Shown here piece after piece: positions 8,251 to 16,849 of a stretch of 64,000 bases of DNA. How positions within the stretch are numbered: position 1 is the first letter of the stretch; every line of letters begins with the position of its first letter. This DNA comes from Curtobacterium sp. TC1 (GTDB lineage Bacteria; Actinomycetota; Actinomycetes; Actinomycetales; Microbacteriaceae), in contig NZ_CP081964.1 in assembly GCF_019844075.1 (NCBI RefSeq), positions 2,914,001 through 2,978,000 on the forward strand. Direction: 5' to 3'. A program made the translations under genes and the position numbers. Below the pieces are notes generated by a model that saw only the letters and a list, made by a program, of their open reading frames with translations, did no database searches and was not told the DNA's origin.

Positions 8251-9314
8251 TGCCGGTCCTCGTCGAACTCCGCGGCGTCTCGAAGCACTACCGCCGCGCC
8301 GACACCGGCGAGACCGTGGTGGCCGTCGAGGACGTCTCCCTGGACGTGCACCAGGGAGAGGTCCTCGGCGTCATCGGGTACTCCGGTGCCGGCAAGTCCA
8401 CCCTGGTCCGTCTGGTGAACGCACTCGAGCTCCCCAGCTCCGGGACCGTCACCGTGGCCGGCAGGGAACTGACGGCGATCCCCGAGCGGGACCGCCGTCT
8501 GGCGCGTCGCAACATCGGGATGATCTTCCAGCAGTTCAACCTGTTCCGGTCCCGCACCATCGCCGGCAACGTCGCGTACCCGCTCAAGGTCGCCGGTGTG
8601 CCGAAGGACGAACGGGACCGTCGCGTGGCCGAGCTGCTCGACTTCGTCGGGCTCCTCGAACGCGCCCACGCCTACCCGGAGCAGCTGTCCGGTGGGCAGA
8701 AGCAGCGCGTCGGCATCGCCCGGGCCCTCGCGGCGTCGCCCGACCTGCTGCTCGCCGACGAGGCCACCAGCGCTCTGGACCCGGAGACCACCTCCGAGGT
8801 GCTCGGGCTGCTCCGCCGCGTGAACAAGGAACTCGGCGTCACCATCATCGTCATCACGCACGAGATGGACGCCGTCCGCCAGATCGCCGACCGCGTCGCC
8901 GTGATGGAGCAGGGACGCGTCGTCGAGGTCGGGGACGTCTACGACGTGTTCTCCACGCCGAAGACGGGTGCAGCGCAGCGGTTCGTCCGCACCGCGCTGC
9001 ACGACCGCCCGTCTCCGGACACGCTCGCTCGCCTGCGCGAACGGCACCCCGGGCGCCTGGTGACCGTGCAGATCACCGACGAGGCCGGGCTGCAGAACCG
9101 GATCGACGCGGTGTTCCGGTCCGCCGGGGTCACCGCCGAGCTCGTCTACGGCGGGGTCGGCGAGATCCGCGAGCGGCGGATCGGGTCGCTCACCTACGAG
9201 CTGACCGCGGGCGGGGTCGCCGCCGACGGTGCTGGTGCACCGGACGCCGTCGACCGCGCCGTCGCCGCGCTGCGCGCCGACGGGGTCACGACCGACGAGG
9301 AGGCCGCCGCGTGA
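8250..9314 (+). CDS. metN: Methionine ABC transporter ATP-binding protein
   Basis: 354-residue ATPase with Walker A GYSGAGKST (about 43-51), signature LSGGQKQRVGIARAL and Walker B LLLADEATSALDPETT. Beyond the ATPase core there is a C-terminal region (about 265-345) of the size and type of the NIL regulatory domain, which in MetN binds methionine and inhibits transport. The GTG start overlaps the metQ TAG, and the 3' end overlaps metI by 4 nt. Confidence 0.94.
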   Translation: MPVLVELRGVSKHYRRADTGETVVAVEDVSLDVHQGEVLGVIGYSGAGKSTLVRLVNALELPSSGTVTVAGRELTAIPERDRRLARRNIGMIFQQFNLFRSRTIAGNVAYPLKVAGVPKDERDRRVAELLDFVGLLERAHAYPEQLSGGQKQRVGIARALAASPDLLLADEATSALDPETTSEVLGLLRRVNKELGVTIIVITHEMDAVRQIADRVAVMEQGRVVEVGDVYDVFSTPKTGAAQRFVRTALHDRPSPDTLARLRERHPGRLVTVQITDEAGLQNRIDAVFRSAGVTAELVYGGVGEIRERRIGSLTYELTAGGVAADGAGAPDAVDRAVAALRADGVTTDEEAAA

Positions 9315-9982
9315 ACAACTCGTTCCAGAGCGTGATCGACACGTTCGACGTCTTCCTGGCCGCCATGCGCGACACCATCGTGATGTCGCTCGTGTCGCTC
9401 GTCATCGCCGGGATCATCGGGCTCGCCCTCGGACTGCTGCTCTACGCGACCCGACCGGGCAACCTGCTCGGCAACCGCACCGCGTACACGATCATCAACG
9501 TCGTCGTGAACCTGGTCCGGCCGATCCCGTTCGTGATCTTCCTCGCCGCCATCGCCCCGCTGTCCCGCATCGTGGTGCAGACCACGATCGGCGTCCCCGC
9601 GGTGACGTTCGCGATCTCGCTGGCAGCGGCCTTCGCGGTGTCGCGCATCGTCGAGCAGAACCTGCTCGCGGTGGACCCCGGCGTCGTCGAGGCGGCGCGG
9701 GCGTCGGGCGCGCACCCGGTCTCGATCCTGCTGACCGTCCTCATCCCGGAGGGCCTCGGGCCGCTCATCCTCGGCTACACCTTCATCTACATCGGCATCG
9801 TCGACATGACGGCGCAGGGTGCGTTGATCGGTGGCGGAGGACTCGGCGAGTACGCGATCACCTACGGCTCGCAGCGGTACGACTGGTGGATCGTCTACGT
9901 GTCGGTGGCGGCGATCGTCGTCATCGTGCAGCTCGGCCAGTTCGTCGGCAACCGGTTGGCGCGCGCGACCCTGCGTCGCTGA
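9311..9982 (+). CDS. metI: Methionine ABC transporter permease
   Basis: 223 residues, five to six hydrophobic segments, with the cytoplasmic coupling-loop sequence GAHPVSILLTVLIPEGLGP typical of MetI. Starts with a GTG that overlaps the metN stop (GTGA). Last gene of metQNI; a very strong dyad follows at 10044. Confidence 0.94.
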   Translation: MNNSFQSVIDTFDVFLAAMRDTIVMSLVSLVIAGIIGLALGLLLYATRPGNLLGNRTAYTIINVVVNLVRPIPFVIFLAAIAPLSRIVVQTTIGVPAVTFAISLAAAFAVSRIVEQNLLAVDPGVVEAARASGAHPVSILLTVLIPEGLGPLILGYTFIYIGIVDMTAQGALIGGGGLGEYAITYGSQRYDWWIVYVSVAAIVVIVQLGQFVGNRLARATLRR

Positions 9983-10043
9983 CGCGGGCGCGGGCGCGGG
10001 CGGCGTGTGCTGCGTGCTCGGCACGTGCCGTGGACGTGACTGC

Positions 10044-10088
10044 CTGGAGGCCCGGTGCCGGTTCCTGGAACCGGCACCGGGCCTCCAG
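10044..10088. terminator. 45-nt perfect dyad after metQNI
   Basis: Left arm from 10044 and right arm to 10088 are perfect 22-nt complements around a single central T at 10066. The arms contain GGAGGCCCGG and its complement CCGGGCCTCC, the core seen at other gene ends in this window. With so small a loop it may act as a strong terminator for metI, or cruciform-like element. Confidence 0.7.
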
Positions 10089-10140
10089 TGCGGTGCCGTG
10101 TCGCGGGCGCGCCCCGCGTCGTCCGCCGAGCGGTCACGGG

Positions 10141-10550
10141 CTTCCACGACGCGCCGCTCACGTCCGCCGGGGTTCCACGACTCGCCGCACACGATCCGCC
10201 GAGGTTCCACGACTCGCCGCACACGATCCGCCGAGATTCCACGACTCGCCGCACACGATCCGCCGAGGTTCCACGACTCGCCGCACACGATCCGCCGAGG
10301 TTCCACGACGCGCCGCTCACGTCCGCCGAGGTTCCATGGACGCGCGCTTCAGCGACCGAGGTTCCGAAATCTCGGAAGCTCGGGATACGAGCTGGCGGGA
10401 CGGAATGCGCCCTCGACGGGACCGGTCTGGGACGCCGCCGTCCCCGCCCGGCCCCGGTCGCCGAGGTTCCACGACTCGCCGCACGCGATCCGCCGAGGTT
10501 CCACGAACGCGCGCTGCGAGCGCCGAGATTCCGAGATTTTGGAACCTCGG
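10141..10550. repeat. Tandem array of degenerate 30-32 bp repeats
   Basis: The core CCGAGGTTCCACGA recurs with TTCC at 10142, 10173, 10205, 10237, 10269, 10301, 10332, 10362, then 10467, 10499 and 10529. Spacing is exactly 32 for the central copies and 30-31 for variants. Two unit types exist: one continuing CTCGCCGCACACGATCCG, the other CGCGCCGCTCACGTCCG. No unique spacers lie between units, so it is not CRISPR. The unit is dyad-capable through CCGAGGTTCC/GGAACCTCGG. Confidence 0.85.
10523..10550. terminator. Hairpin closing the repeat array
   Basis: CCGAGATTCC (10523-10532) and GGAACCTCGG (10541-10550) pair with one mismatch around an 8-nt loop. Read on the minus strand it lies 30 bases past the stop of the phosphodiesterase gene and the loop side gives AAAATCTC, so it is a fair terminator for that gene built from the repeat core. 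Confidence 0.55.
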
Positions 10551-10580
10551 GAGCAGCGGGGCGGGGCGGCGCGGGGCGGG

Positions 10581-11357
10581 TCAGGCGGCCGGGGACTCGA
10601 CGGTCTCGACGGTGCCGGTCGCTCCGGGGTGCTCGTAGTGCGCGCGCACCAGGATCGGACGGTGGTCGGAGATGCCCGCCGGCAGGGTCTCGACCCCGGC
10701 GATGTGCAGCCCGACGCTCGTCGCGAAGTCGAAGTGCCCCGTGAACTTGCGGTAGCGCAGGTAGGTCGGCTGGTCGGAGAGCGACAGCGCGAAGCCGTGC
10801 TGTTCGATCTTGCGACGCAGGTTCGTCTGGAACCAGGGGTAGTTGAAGTCGCCGACCATGACGGCGGGGACGTCCTTCGCCAGCTCGCGCAGGAACTGGT
10901 GCGCCGCCTCGATCTGCTTGCGGCGCAGCGAGTTCGTCGCGGTCAGCGGTGAGGCGTGGAACGAGGCGACGACGACCTCGGCGTCGGCCTCGTTGTCGCG
11001 CAGGTGCATGGCGATGAGCCGCTCGTGCGCGGGCGCGAGGACCCGGTCGTGCAGGGACTTCTGCAGCGAGTGGATGCTGAAGTCCTGCACCTCGAAGCGG
11101 TCGTCGCGCTTGTAGATGGCGAGTCCGAGGCGGTTCGTGCGGGTCGACGCGGCGAGCGAGAGTCCACCGATCGACGGCGCCAGGTCGTTGCTGTCGCACT
11201 CCTGCACGCAGATGACGTCGGCGTCGGAGGCCTCTGCCAGGGCGGCGAGTTCACCGTTCGCGGTGTGCTCGCGGAGGTTGTAGCTGACGACCCGGAGGGC
11301 AGTGGGCGGCACGCCTGCGTCGGTGGCGATCGTGCTCTGCTGTTCTGGCGCGGCCAT
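10581..11357 (-). CDS. Endonuclease/exonuclease/phosphatase family protein
   Basis: 258 residues of the DNase I-like (EEP) fold. Family metal and catalytic motifs are visible: YNLRE near the start, VICVQECD, the MVGDFNYP block and the terminal GISDHRPIL with catalytic Asp-His. Such proteins cleave phosphodiesters in nucleic acids, lipids or small molecules; the substrate cannot be assigned. No signal peptide, so probably cytosolic. AGGAAGG precedes the ATG. Its 3' end borders the repeat array. Confidence 0.85.
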   Translation of the reverse strand: MAAPEQQSTIATDAGVPPTALRVVSYNLREHTANGELAALAEASDADVICVQECDSNDLAPSIGGLSLAASTRTNRLGLAIYKRDDRFEVQDFSIHSLQKSLHDRVLAPAHERLIAMHLRDNEADAEVVVASFHASPLTATNSLRRKQIEAAHQFLRELAKDVPAVMVGDFNYPWFQTNLRRKIEQHGFALSLSDQPTYLRYRKFTGHFDFATSVGLHIAGVETLPAGISDHRPILVRAHYEHPGATGTVETVESPAA

Positions 11358-11542
11358 GCTGCCTTCCTGTCCGGGTGGTCCGGGTCACCCTGCCGCGGCA
11401 ACCGTACTCGGCGTTCGCAAACGGATGCTGAGACTGTAACGCCTGTCGGGTTTCACGCGTGTGACCGTGACGGAAACGGACAGCCCCGCGGGGCGTGCGC
11501 GCGGCCGCACGGAACCGGCAGCGCTGCGCAGTACGGGACGGA

Positions 11543-12952
11543 TCAGGCGCGGACCCGGCGGGCGGGGCGGACGGTGTCCCCCGCTGTGCGGCTCATCAGG
11601 ATGCCCTCGACGCACGCGACGGCGAGCAGCGCCGCGATGACCCAGAACGCAACGGTGTACGGGCCGTCGCCACCGAGCCCACCGGCCGCACGGATGACGA
11701 CCGCGGCGACGGCGACGCCGAAGCCGGCGGCGGTCTGCTGCAGCGTCGACGAGAGGGTGTTCGCGGGGGTCATGTCGGCCTGCTCGACGTCGGCGAAGGC
11801 GATGGTGTTGTACGCCGTGAACCCGACGGAACGGGCGGCTCCGCTGACGACGAGCAGCACGGCCAGCAGCCAGAACGGGGTGTCCTCGGTCATGAAGGCC
11901 ATCGCGACGACGGTCAGCGCCGCGATCGCACTCGACACGATGATCACCGGGCGGTACCCGAACCAGCGCAGGAACGGGGTCGTCATCGGCTTGATACCGA
12001 GGTTGCCGACGAAGACCCACAGCACGGCGGACCCGGCGAGCACGGCACTCCAGCCCCAGGCGTCCTGGAACAGCAGCGGGAGCACGAACGGCACCGCGGA
12101 GACCGCCAGCCGGAACAGGCTGCCGCCGGCGTGCGACACCCGGAAGGTCTCGAGCCGGAACGCCTCGAGTCCCATGATCGGGTGCGGTGCCCGGCGGAAG
12201 TGCCGGATCGCGAACCAGCAGCAGACGGCTCCGACGACGCCGGACACGATGACGGCCAGGACCGGGATGACGTCGAGCGCGAGCAGGGACGCCATCACGA
12301 CGAGCGACCCGAGGCCGAAGCACGCCAGCAACGACCCGAACCAGTCGAACGGCACGCGCTGCGCCGCGCGCTCCTGCGGGACGAGCACGAGCGCGGCGAC
12401 GAACGCGATGACGCCGAGCGGGATGTTGATCAGGAAGATCCAGTGCCACGTGAGGGTGTCGACGAGCACGCCGCCGATGAACGGGGCGATGATCGGCGCG
12501 GCCAGCGCCGGCCAGGTCAGGATCGCGATGGCCGTGACGAGCTGCTCGCGGCCGGCGCTCCGCAGCACGACGAGCCGGCCGACGGGCACCATGAGCGCAC
12601 CGCCGAGCCCCTGCAGGATGCGCCAGAGCGTCAGGTCGACGAGGCCGGTCGACATCGCGCACAGCGCGGACGCGATCGTGAAGAGGGCGATCGCGCCCGC
12701 GAAGACCGTGCGGGACCCGATCCGGTCGGTGAGCCAGCCCGAGACGGGGATGAAGACCGCCAGCGTGACCAGGTAGGCGGTGATCGCGACGCCGACGGCG
12801 GCGGAGTCGACGCCGAGGTCGCGTCCCATCGCCGGTGCTGCGGTCGCCAGGATCGTGCCGTCGAGGAGCTCCATGAAGAAGGTGCCCGCCACGAGCACGG
12901 CGACCGCCGTGCTGCCCGTCCGTCGTCTGGGTGTCGTCGTCATCGTCGCCAT
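11543..12952 (-). CDS. MFS transporter, DHA2-type
   Basis: 469-residue membrane protein with 12-14 predicted helices. LDGTILATAAPAMGRDLG after helix 1, the motif-A-like GWLTDRIGSRTVF loop and GLGGALMVPVGR in helix 4 mark the EmrB/QacA-type DHA2 group. It diverges from the sugar-acid cluster across a 160-bp spacer holding an IclR-like site, so it may export or import a compound linked to that cluster; the family usually exports drugs. Confidence 0.87.
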   Translation of the reverse strand: MATMTTTPRRRTGSTAVAVLVAGTFFMELLDGTILATAAPAMGRDLGVDSAAVGVAITAYLVTLAVFIPVSGWLTDRIGSRTVFAGAIALFTIASALCAMSTGLVDLTLWRILQGLGGALMVPVGRLVVLRSAGREQLVTAIAILTWPALAAPIIAPFIGGVLVDTLTWHWIFLINIPLGVIAFVAALVLVPQERAAQRVPFDWFGSLLACFGLGSLVVMASLLALDVIPVLAVIVSGVVGAVCCWFAIRHFRRAPHPIMGLEAFRLETFRVSHAGGSLFRLAVSAVPFVLPLLFQDAWGWSAVLAGSAVLWVFVGNLGIKPMTTPFLRWFGYRPVIIVSSAIAALTVVAMAFMTEDTPFWLLAVLLVVSGAARSVGFTAYNTIAFADVEQADMTPANTLSSTLQQTAAGFGVAVAAVVIRAAGGLGGDGPYTVAFWVIAALLAVACVEGILMSRTAGDTVRPARRVRA

Positions 12953-13021
12953 GTCGCGTCAAAGGCTATGCCCACCGCGGCGTCACGCGACGATCCGCGT
13001 CGCAAGCTTCCGCCGCCTTGT

Positions 13022-13044
13022 TGTGCATTGCAGAATGATGCGCA
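13022..13044. promoter_or_regulatory. Candidate IclR-family operator, divergent spacer
   Basis: Contains GCATTGCAGAATG (13025-13037), which recurs with two C/T changes at 18996 before ridA, the other end of the cluster. It is also flanked by TGTGCAT (13022) and ATGCGCA (13038), an imperfect dyad. Site is about 76 bp before the PLP enzyme start and about 73 bp before the MFS start. The link to the IclR protein encoded inside the cluster is inferred. Confidence 0.5.
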
Positions 13045-13112
13045 CCAGCGCGTTGCCCTGGCGGTCCGCCGAGCGGGAGCGTGGGGGCAGCGCGACGACA
13101 GGAGGCCCACCG

Positions 13113-14324
13113 ATGACCGACGCCGACACGACGACCGGGACCGTGACCACGAAGGGCGCCTGGGATCCGGCAGCGAGCACGCCGCACCACGTCCTCGACC
13201 ACGCCCACCTGCCCGTGATGACCCTGCGCGAGTCCGCCCTGGCGAACAACACCGCCGTCATGCAGGCCTACGTCGACCGGCACGGCCTGCTGTTCGCGCC
13301 GCACATGAAGACCCACATGGCGCCGGACCTCGCCGCGCGGCAGATCGACGCCGGGGCCTGGGGCGTCACGGTCGCATCCGTCCAGCAGGCGATGGTCGCG
13401 TGGGAGCACGGCGTGCACCGCATCCTCGTCGCGAACGAGGTCCTCGACCCCGCCGGCCTCGCCTGGCTCGCGTCCCGGCGCACGGTCGACCCGGACGCCG
13501 ACGTCCTCTGCTACGTCGACTCCGCCGCGGGTGTCACCGCCGCGGTCGCCGCACAGGGGGCCGTCGGCGGCGAGCTGCACGTCCTGGTCGAACTCGGGTT
13601 CCCGGGCGGCCGCACCGGGGTCCGCTCCCCTGACGACGCGCGTGCCCTCGCGCGCCTCGCCCACGACGCCGGACTCGCGCTCCGCGGTGTCTCCGGGTAC
13701 GAGGGCGGTCTGCCCGGCGTCGACGCTGCACGCGGGTACGTCGACGGCGTGCTCGACGTCGCCGAGGACGTCCGCGGGCTCGTCGACGGTCGCGGGCTGC
13801 TCAGCATGGGCGGCAGCGCCTGGTTCGACGCCGTCGTCGACGCCGTGGCGCGACGCACCGACGACCTCGACGTGCTGCTGCGTTCGGGTGCGTACCTGAC
13901 CCACGACGACGGGTTCTACGCCGATCGCACGCCGTTCGGCCGGCACCCGGCCGAGGGATCGCTCGTCGCCGCGATCGAGGTGTGGGGACGCGTCACGTCC
14001 TGCCCCGAGCCCGGGCTCGCCCTCGTCGCGGTCGGGAAGCGCGACATCTCCTTCGACGAAGGGCTGCCGGTCGTGCGGGCGGTCCGGCCAGGAGGCACGG
14101 CGGGCGCCGCGCAGGTCGTCCCACCACCCGGGGCGGTCACCGTCACCCGCCTCGACGACCAGCACTGCTACCTGGCGCTGGCGGACGGGGCCCCCGAGCT
14201 CACGCCCGGCGACGTCGTCGTGTTCGGCATCTCGCACCCCTGCACGGTGTTCGACAAGTGGCGGCAGGTGCACGTGCTCGCCGACGACGACACCGTGCTC
14301 CGGACGATCGCGACGTGGTTCTGA
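13113..14324 (+). CDS. D-serine/D-threonine-type PLP dehydratase (DSD family), candidate D-glucosaminate ammonia-lyase
   Basis: 403 residues, fold-type III PLP enzyme (alanine-racemase-like barrel) with the C-terminal D-serine dehydratase-like domain. PHMKTHM places the PLP-binding Lys at residue 66; GISHPCTVFDKW near 376-388 supplies the His-x-Cys metal site of this family. Members eliminate ammonia from D-amino acids or related 2-amino acids. Because KDG kinase, KDPG aldolase, an N-acyl-D-amino-acid deacylase and RidA are its neighbours, I infer the substrate may be D-glucosaminate giving 2-keto-3-deoxygluconate; D-threonine aldolase or D-serine deaminase are alternatives. AGGAGG precedes the ATG; its stop overlaps the iclR start. 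Confidence 0.85.
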   Translation: MTDADTTTGTVTTKGAWDPAASTPHHVLDHAHLPVMTLRESALANNTAVMQAYVDRHGLLFAPHMKTHMAPDLAARQIDAGAWGVTVASVQQAMVAWEHGVHRILVANEVLDPAGLAWLASRRTVDPDADVLCYVDSAAGVTAAVAAQGAVGGELHVLVELGFPGGRTGVRSPDDARALARLAHDAGLALRGVSGYEGGLPGVDAARGYVDGVLDVAEDVRGLVDGRGLLSMGGSAWFDAVVDAVARRTDDLDVLLRSGAYLTHDDGFYADRTPFGRHPAEGSLVAAIEVWGRVTSCPEPGLALVAVGKRDISFDEGLPVVRAVRPGGTAGAAQVVPPPGAVTVTRLDDQHCYLALADGAPELTPGDVVVFGISHPCTVFDKWRQVHVLADDDTVLRTIATWF

Positions 14325-15169
14325 TGCGCGCGACCACCGCTGTCCCGGTGCCGACCGACGGCGACGGACCCGCGCGCAACGCTGCGCTGTCGCTGCGCCG
14401 CGGGCTCCGCCTGCTCGACTGCATCGCCGACCGCACCCGCAGCGGCGCGGTGTCCGTGAGCCTGTCCGTGCTGGCCACCGAGCTCGGCACGTCGAAGTCG
14501 ACGGTGCTCCGGCTGACCGCCCCGATGCTCGAGAACGACCTGCTGCGCCGCACCCCGGACGCCGGGTTCACGCTCGGGCTCGGCGCCCTGCTGCTCGGGC
14601 AGAGCTACCTCGAGGGCATCGACCTGCGCTCCGCCGCCGCACCGTTCCTGCGCCGGACCGCGGAGCAGACCGGGCTGACGTGCCACCTCGTGGTGCCGGA
14701 CGGCACCGACATCGTCTACGTCGACAAGGTCGAGACCCGCGGCACGGTGCGGATGGGGTCGCGCATCGGCAACCGCCTGCCCATGCGGAACACCGCCTCC
14801 GGCAAGGCGATCGTCGCGTTCGGCGAACCGGAACTGCTCGACCGCGTGCTCGCCGAACCGGCCCAGGTCATGACGGAGCACACCATCACCGACGACGACC
14901 GCTGGCGGCACGAGGTCGACCGCACGCACGGTCGCGGGTACGGCATCGACGACCGCGAGAACGAACCGGACATCCGGTGCGTCGCCGCCCCGGTGTTCGA
15001 CCACGCGAACCAGGTGGTCGGCGCGATGAGCATCTCGGGGCTCGCGTCGCGGTTCCCCGCAGCCGCGGTCCGCGAACTCGGCGACGGCGTCGTGCGGACC
15101 GCGCACGAGATCTCGGTCGCGCTGGGGTCCTCGTCGGCGCAGCTCGCACTCGCGCGGGGTGCCCGGTGA
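14324..15169 (+). CDS. IclR-family transcriptional regulator
   Basis: 281 residues: N-terminal winged helix (about 20-85, with LSVLATELGTSKSTVLRL as the recognition region) and a C-terminal IclR effector domain containing RNTASGKAIVAF and GIDDRENEPDIRCVAAPVFD. IclR proteins near KDG/KDPG genes commonly sense sugar-acid intermediates. It is embedded between the dehydratase (1-nt overlap) and the kinase (4-nt overlap), so it is part of the operon and probably controls it through the sites at 13022 and 18994. Confidence 0.92.
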   Translation: MRATTAVPVPTDGDGPARNAALSLRRGLRLLDCIADRTRSGAVSVSLSVLATELGTSKSTVLRLTAPMLENDLLRRTPDAGFTLGLGALLLGQSYLEGIDLRSAAAPFLRRTAEQTGLTCHLVVPDGTDIVYVDKVETRGTVRMGSRIGNRLPMRNTASGKAIVAFGEPELLDRVLAEPAQVMTEHTITDDDRWRHEVDRTHGRGYGIDDRENEPDIRCVAAPVFDHANQVVGAMSISGLASRFPAAAVRELGDGVVRTAHEISVALGSSSAQLALARGAR

Positions 15170-16149
15170 CCGGCTCGGTGCTGACGTTCGGCGAGACGAT
15201 GCTGCTCCTGACCGGGCGCGACGTCGGTGCGGTGCCGGACCTGGAGCACATGCGGGTCGACACCGGCGGAGCCGAGAGCAACGTCGCGATCGGTCTGGTC
15301 CGCGCCGGGGTGCCGGCCACGTGGCTCGGTCGGGTCGGCACGGACCCCGCCGGCGACCGGGTCACCGCCGACATCGGGAAGGAAGGCGTCGACGTGCTCG
15401 CCGTCCCGGACGCCGAACGCTCCACCGGCATCATGATGAAGGAGCGGCTGCTCGACGGCCGCACGCGGGTCACCTACCACCGCCGGGGTTCGGCCGGGTC
15501 GGCGCTGACGGCGACCGACCTGCCCGGCAGCATCGTCGAGACGGCGGCGCTCGTGCACGTCACGGGCATCACCCTCGCGCTCTCCGAGTCCGCGCGGGAC
15601 ACCGTGACCGCGGCCCTCGACCGGGCGTCCGCCGCCGGCGTGCCGGTGTCCTTCGACGTCAACCACCGGCCGAAGCTCATCAGCGCCGACACCGCACGTG
15701 ACCGGTACCGGGCCGTCGCCGCCCGCTCCGCGGTGGTCTTCGCCGGGGACGACGAGGCACGGCTCGTGCTCGGCCGTGACGAGCACGACGCCGACGCCGA
15801 CGAGGAATCGCTCGCGCACGAGCTCGCCGCACTGGGACGGGGCCGCGCGGTCGTGAAGCTCGGCTCCCGCGGTGCCGTGGCGTCGATCGACGGCGTGTTC
15901 CTCCGGCGACCCGCGACCCCGGTGCGCGTCGTCGACCCGGTCGGTGCCGGTGACGCCTTCGTCGCGGGGTGGCTCGCAGCGAGCCTGGGCGGAGCGGACC
16001 CTGCCGAGGCGCTCGACCGAGCCGCCGACGCCGGCGCACTCGCCTGCACCGTCGAGAGCGACTGGCGCCGCCCGGACCCCGAGGCCCTGCACCACGCTCC
16101 GGACCCGTCGGACACCGACCACGCCGTGCACGACCGCGTCGACCGCTGA
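15166..16149 (+). CDS. kdgK: PfkB-family sugar kinase, probable 2-keto-3-deoxygluconate kinase
   Basis: 327 residues. GGAESNVAIGLVRAG is the N-terminal PfkB region and DPVGAGDAFVAG (about 256-267) is the second PfkB signature with the catalytic Asp. Immediately followed by KDPG aldolase, so phosphorylation of 2-keto-3-deoxygluconate to KDPG is the best reading. The GTG overlaps the iclR stop as GTGA. A 40-bp gap separates it from the aldolase gene. Confidence 0.88.
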   Translation: MTGSVLTFGETMLLLTGRDVGAVPDLEHMRVDTGGAESNVAIGLVRAGVPATWLGRVGTDPAGDRVTADIGKEGVDVLAVPDAERSTGIMMKERLLDGRTRVTYHRRGSAGSALTATDLPGSIVETAALVHVTGITLALSESARDTVTAALDRASAAGVPVSFDVNHRPKLISADTARDRYRAVAARSAVVFAGDDEARLVLGRDEHDADADEESLAHELAALGRGRAVVKLGSRGAVASIDGVFLRRPATPVRVVDPVGAGDAFVAGWLAASLGGADPAEALDRAADAGALACTVESDWRRPDPEALHHAPDPSDTDHAVHDRVDR

Positions 16150-16189
16150 CGCCGTGCCTGCCGAACACCACCACTCGAGGAAGCGCACC

Positions 16190-16849
16190 ATGACGAACGA
16201 CACCACGAGCACCGAGCAGCACGCCGGTGCGCGGCACCGCCACCAGGCCGGACCGGCGATCGCGATCCTCCGCGGCGGCACCGGCGACCACGTCGAGGCC
16301 GTCGTCGCCACCCTGGTCGAGTCCGGCGTGACCGCGATCGAGATCACCACGAACACCCCGCGGTGGCGCGAGGGCATCGCGTGGGCGGTCGAGCGGTACG
16401 GTTCCGCGGCGTCGATCGGCGTCGGCACCGTGCTCGACGTCCGCCAGCTCGACGAGGCCGCCGCGGCCGGAGCATCGTTCGCGGTGAGCCCGCACCTCGA
16501 CGCCGAACTCGGCGAGCGCGCACACGAGCGTGGCCTCGGCTGGTACCCCGGTGCCGCGACCCCGACCGAGATCGTCCGCGCGTGGCGGCTCGGTGCCCGT
16601 GCGGTGAAGGTGTTCCCGGCGGCGCAGCTCGGCGGACCCGCGTTCCTGCGGCAGGTCATGGCACCGCTCGACTTCGTCGACGTGATCCCGACCGGTGGCA
16701 TCGGGGTCGACGACGCCGCGGACTACCTGGCCGCCGGGGCGGTCGCCGTCGGGCTCGGTTCCCCGCTCGTCGGCGACGCGCTGACCTCGGGCGACCTCGA
16801 CGCCCTGCGTGCGCGGGCCGGCCGCCTCGTCGCGGCGCTCGACCGATGA
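16190..16849 (+). CDS. eda: 2-keto-3-deoxy-6-phosphogluconate (KDPG) aldolase
   Basis: 219 residues, class I aldolase cleaving KDPG to pyruvate and glyceraldehyde 3-phosphate. Catalytic Glu is at residue 51 in TAIEITTNTP and the Schiff-base Lys at 140 in ARAVKVFPAAQLGG; GVGTVLD and IPTGGIG are further family blocks. An N-terminal extension of about 20 residues precedes the usual start; the ATG at 16190 is the only plausible one. Its stop overlaps the deacylase start by 4 nt (ATGA). Confidence 0.93.
   Translation: MTNDTTSTEQHAGARHRHQAGPAIAILRGGTGDHVEAVVATLVESGVTAIEITTNTPRWREGIAWAVERYGSAASIGVGTVLDVRQLDEAAAAGASFAVSPHLDAELGERAHERGLGWYPGAATPTEIVRAWRLGARAVKVFPAAQLGGPAFLRQVMAPLDFVDVIPTGGIGVDDAADYLAAGAVAVGLGSPLVGDALTSGDLDALRARAGRLVAALDR

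Larger units (their letters stand above)
9983..10580. other. 598-bp non-coding stretch with repeats
   Basis: No credible gene lies between metI and the minus-strand phosphodiesterase gene. The stretch holds a 45-nt perfect dyad, a tandem array of about 30-32 bp units, and a terminal hairpin. Open frames that cross it translate the repeat in different phases (unit length is not a multiple of three) and are not believable proteins. Confidence 0.8.

Noticed and set aside
10141..10550. CRISPR array
   Set aside because: Units follow each other directly with no unique spacers, two unit variants exist and no cas gene is in the window.
10055..10744. Protein of about 229 residues read across the repeat array (plus strand)
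   Set aside because: The 32-bp unit shifts frame at each copy, giving Arg/Ser/His-rich low-complexity text; it also runs antisense into the phosphodiesterase gene.
11495..13633. 712-residue plus-strand open frame
   Set aside because: Antisense shadow of the MFS gene continuing out of frame into the PLP enzyme gene.
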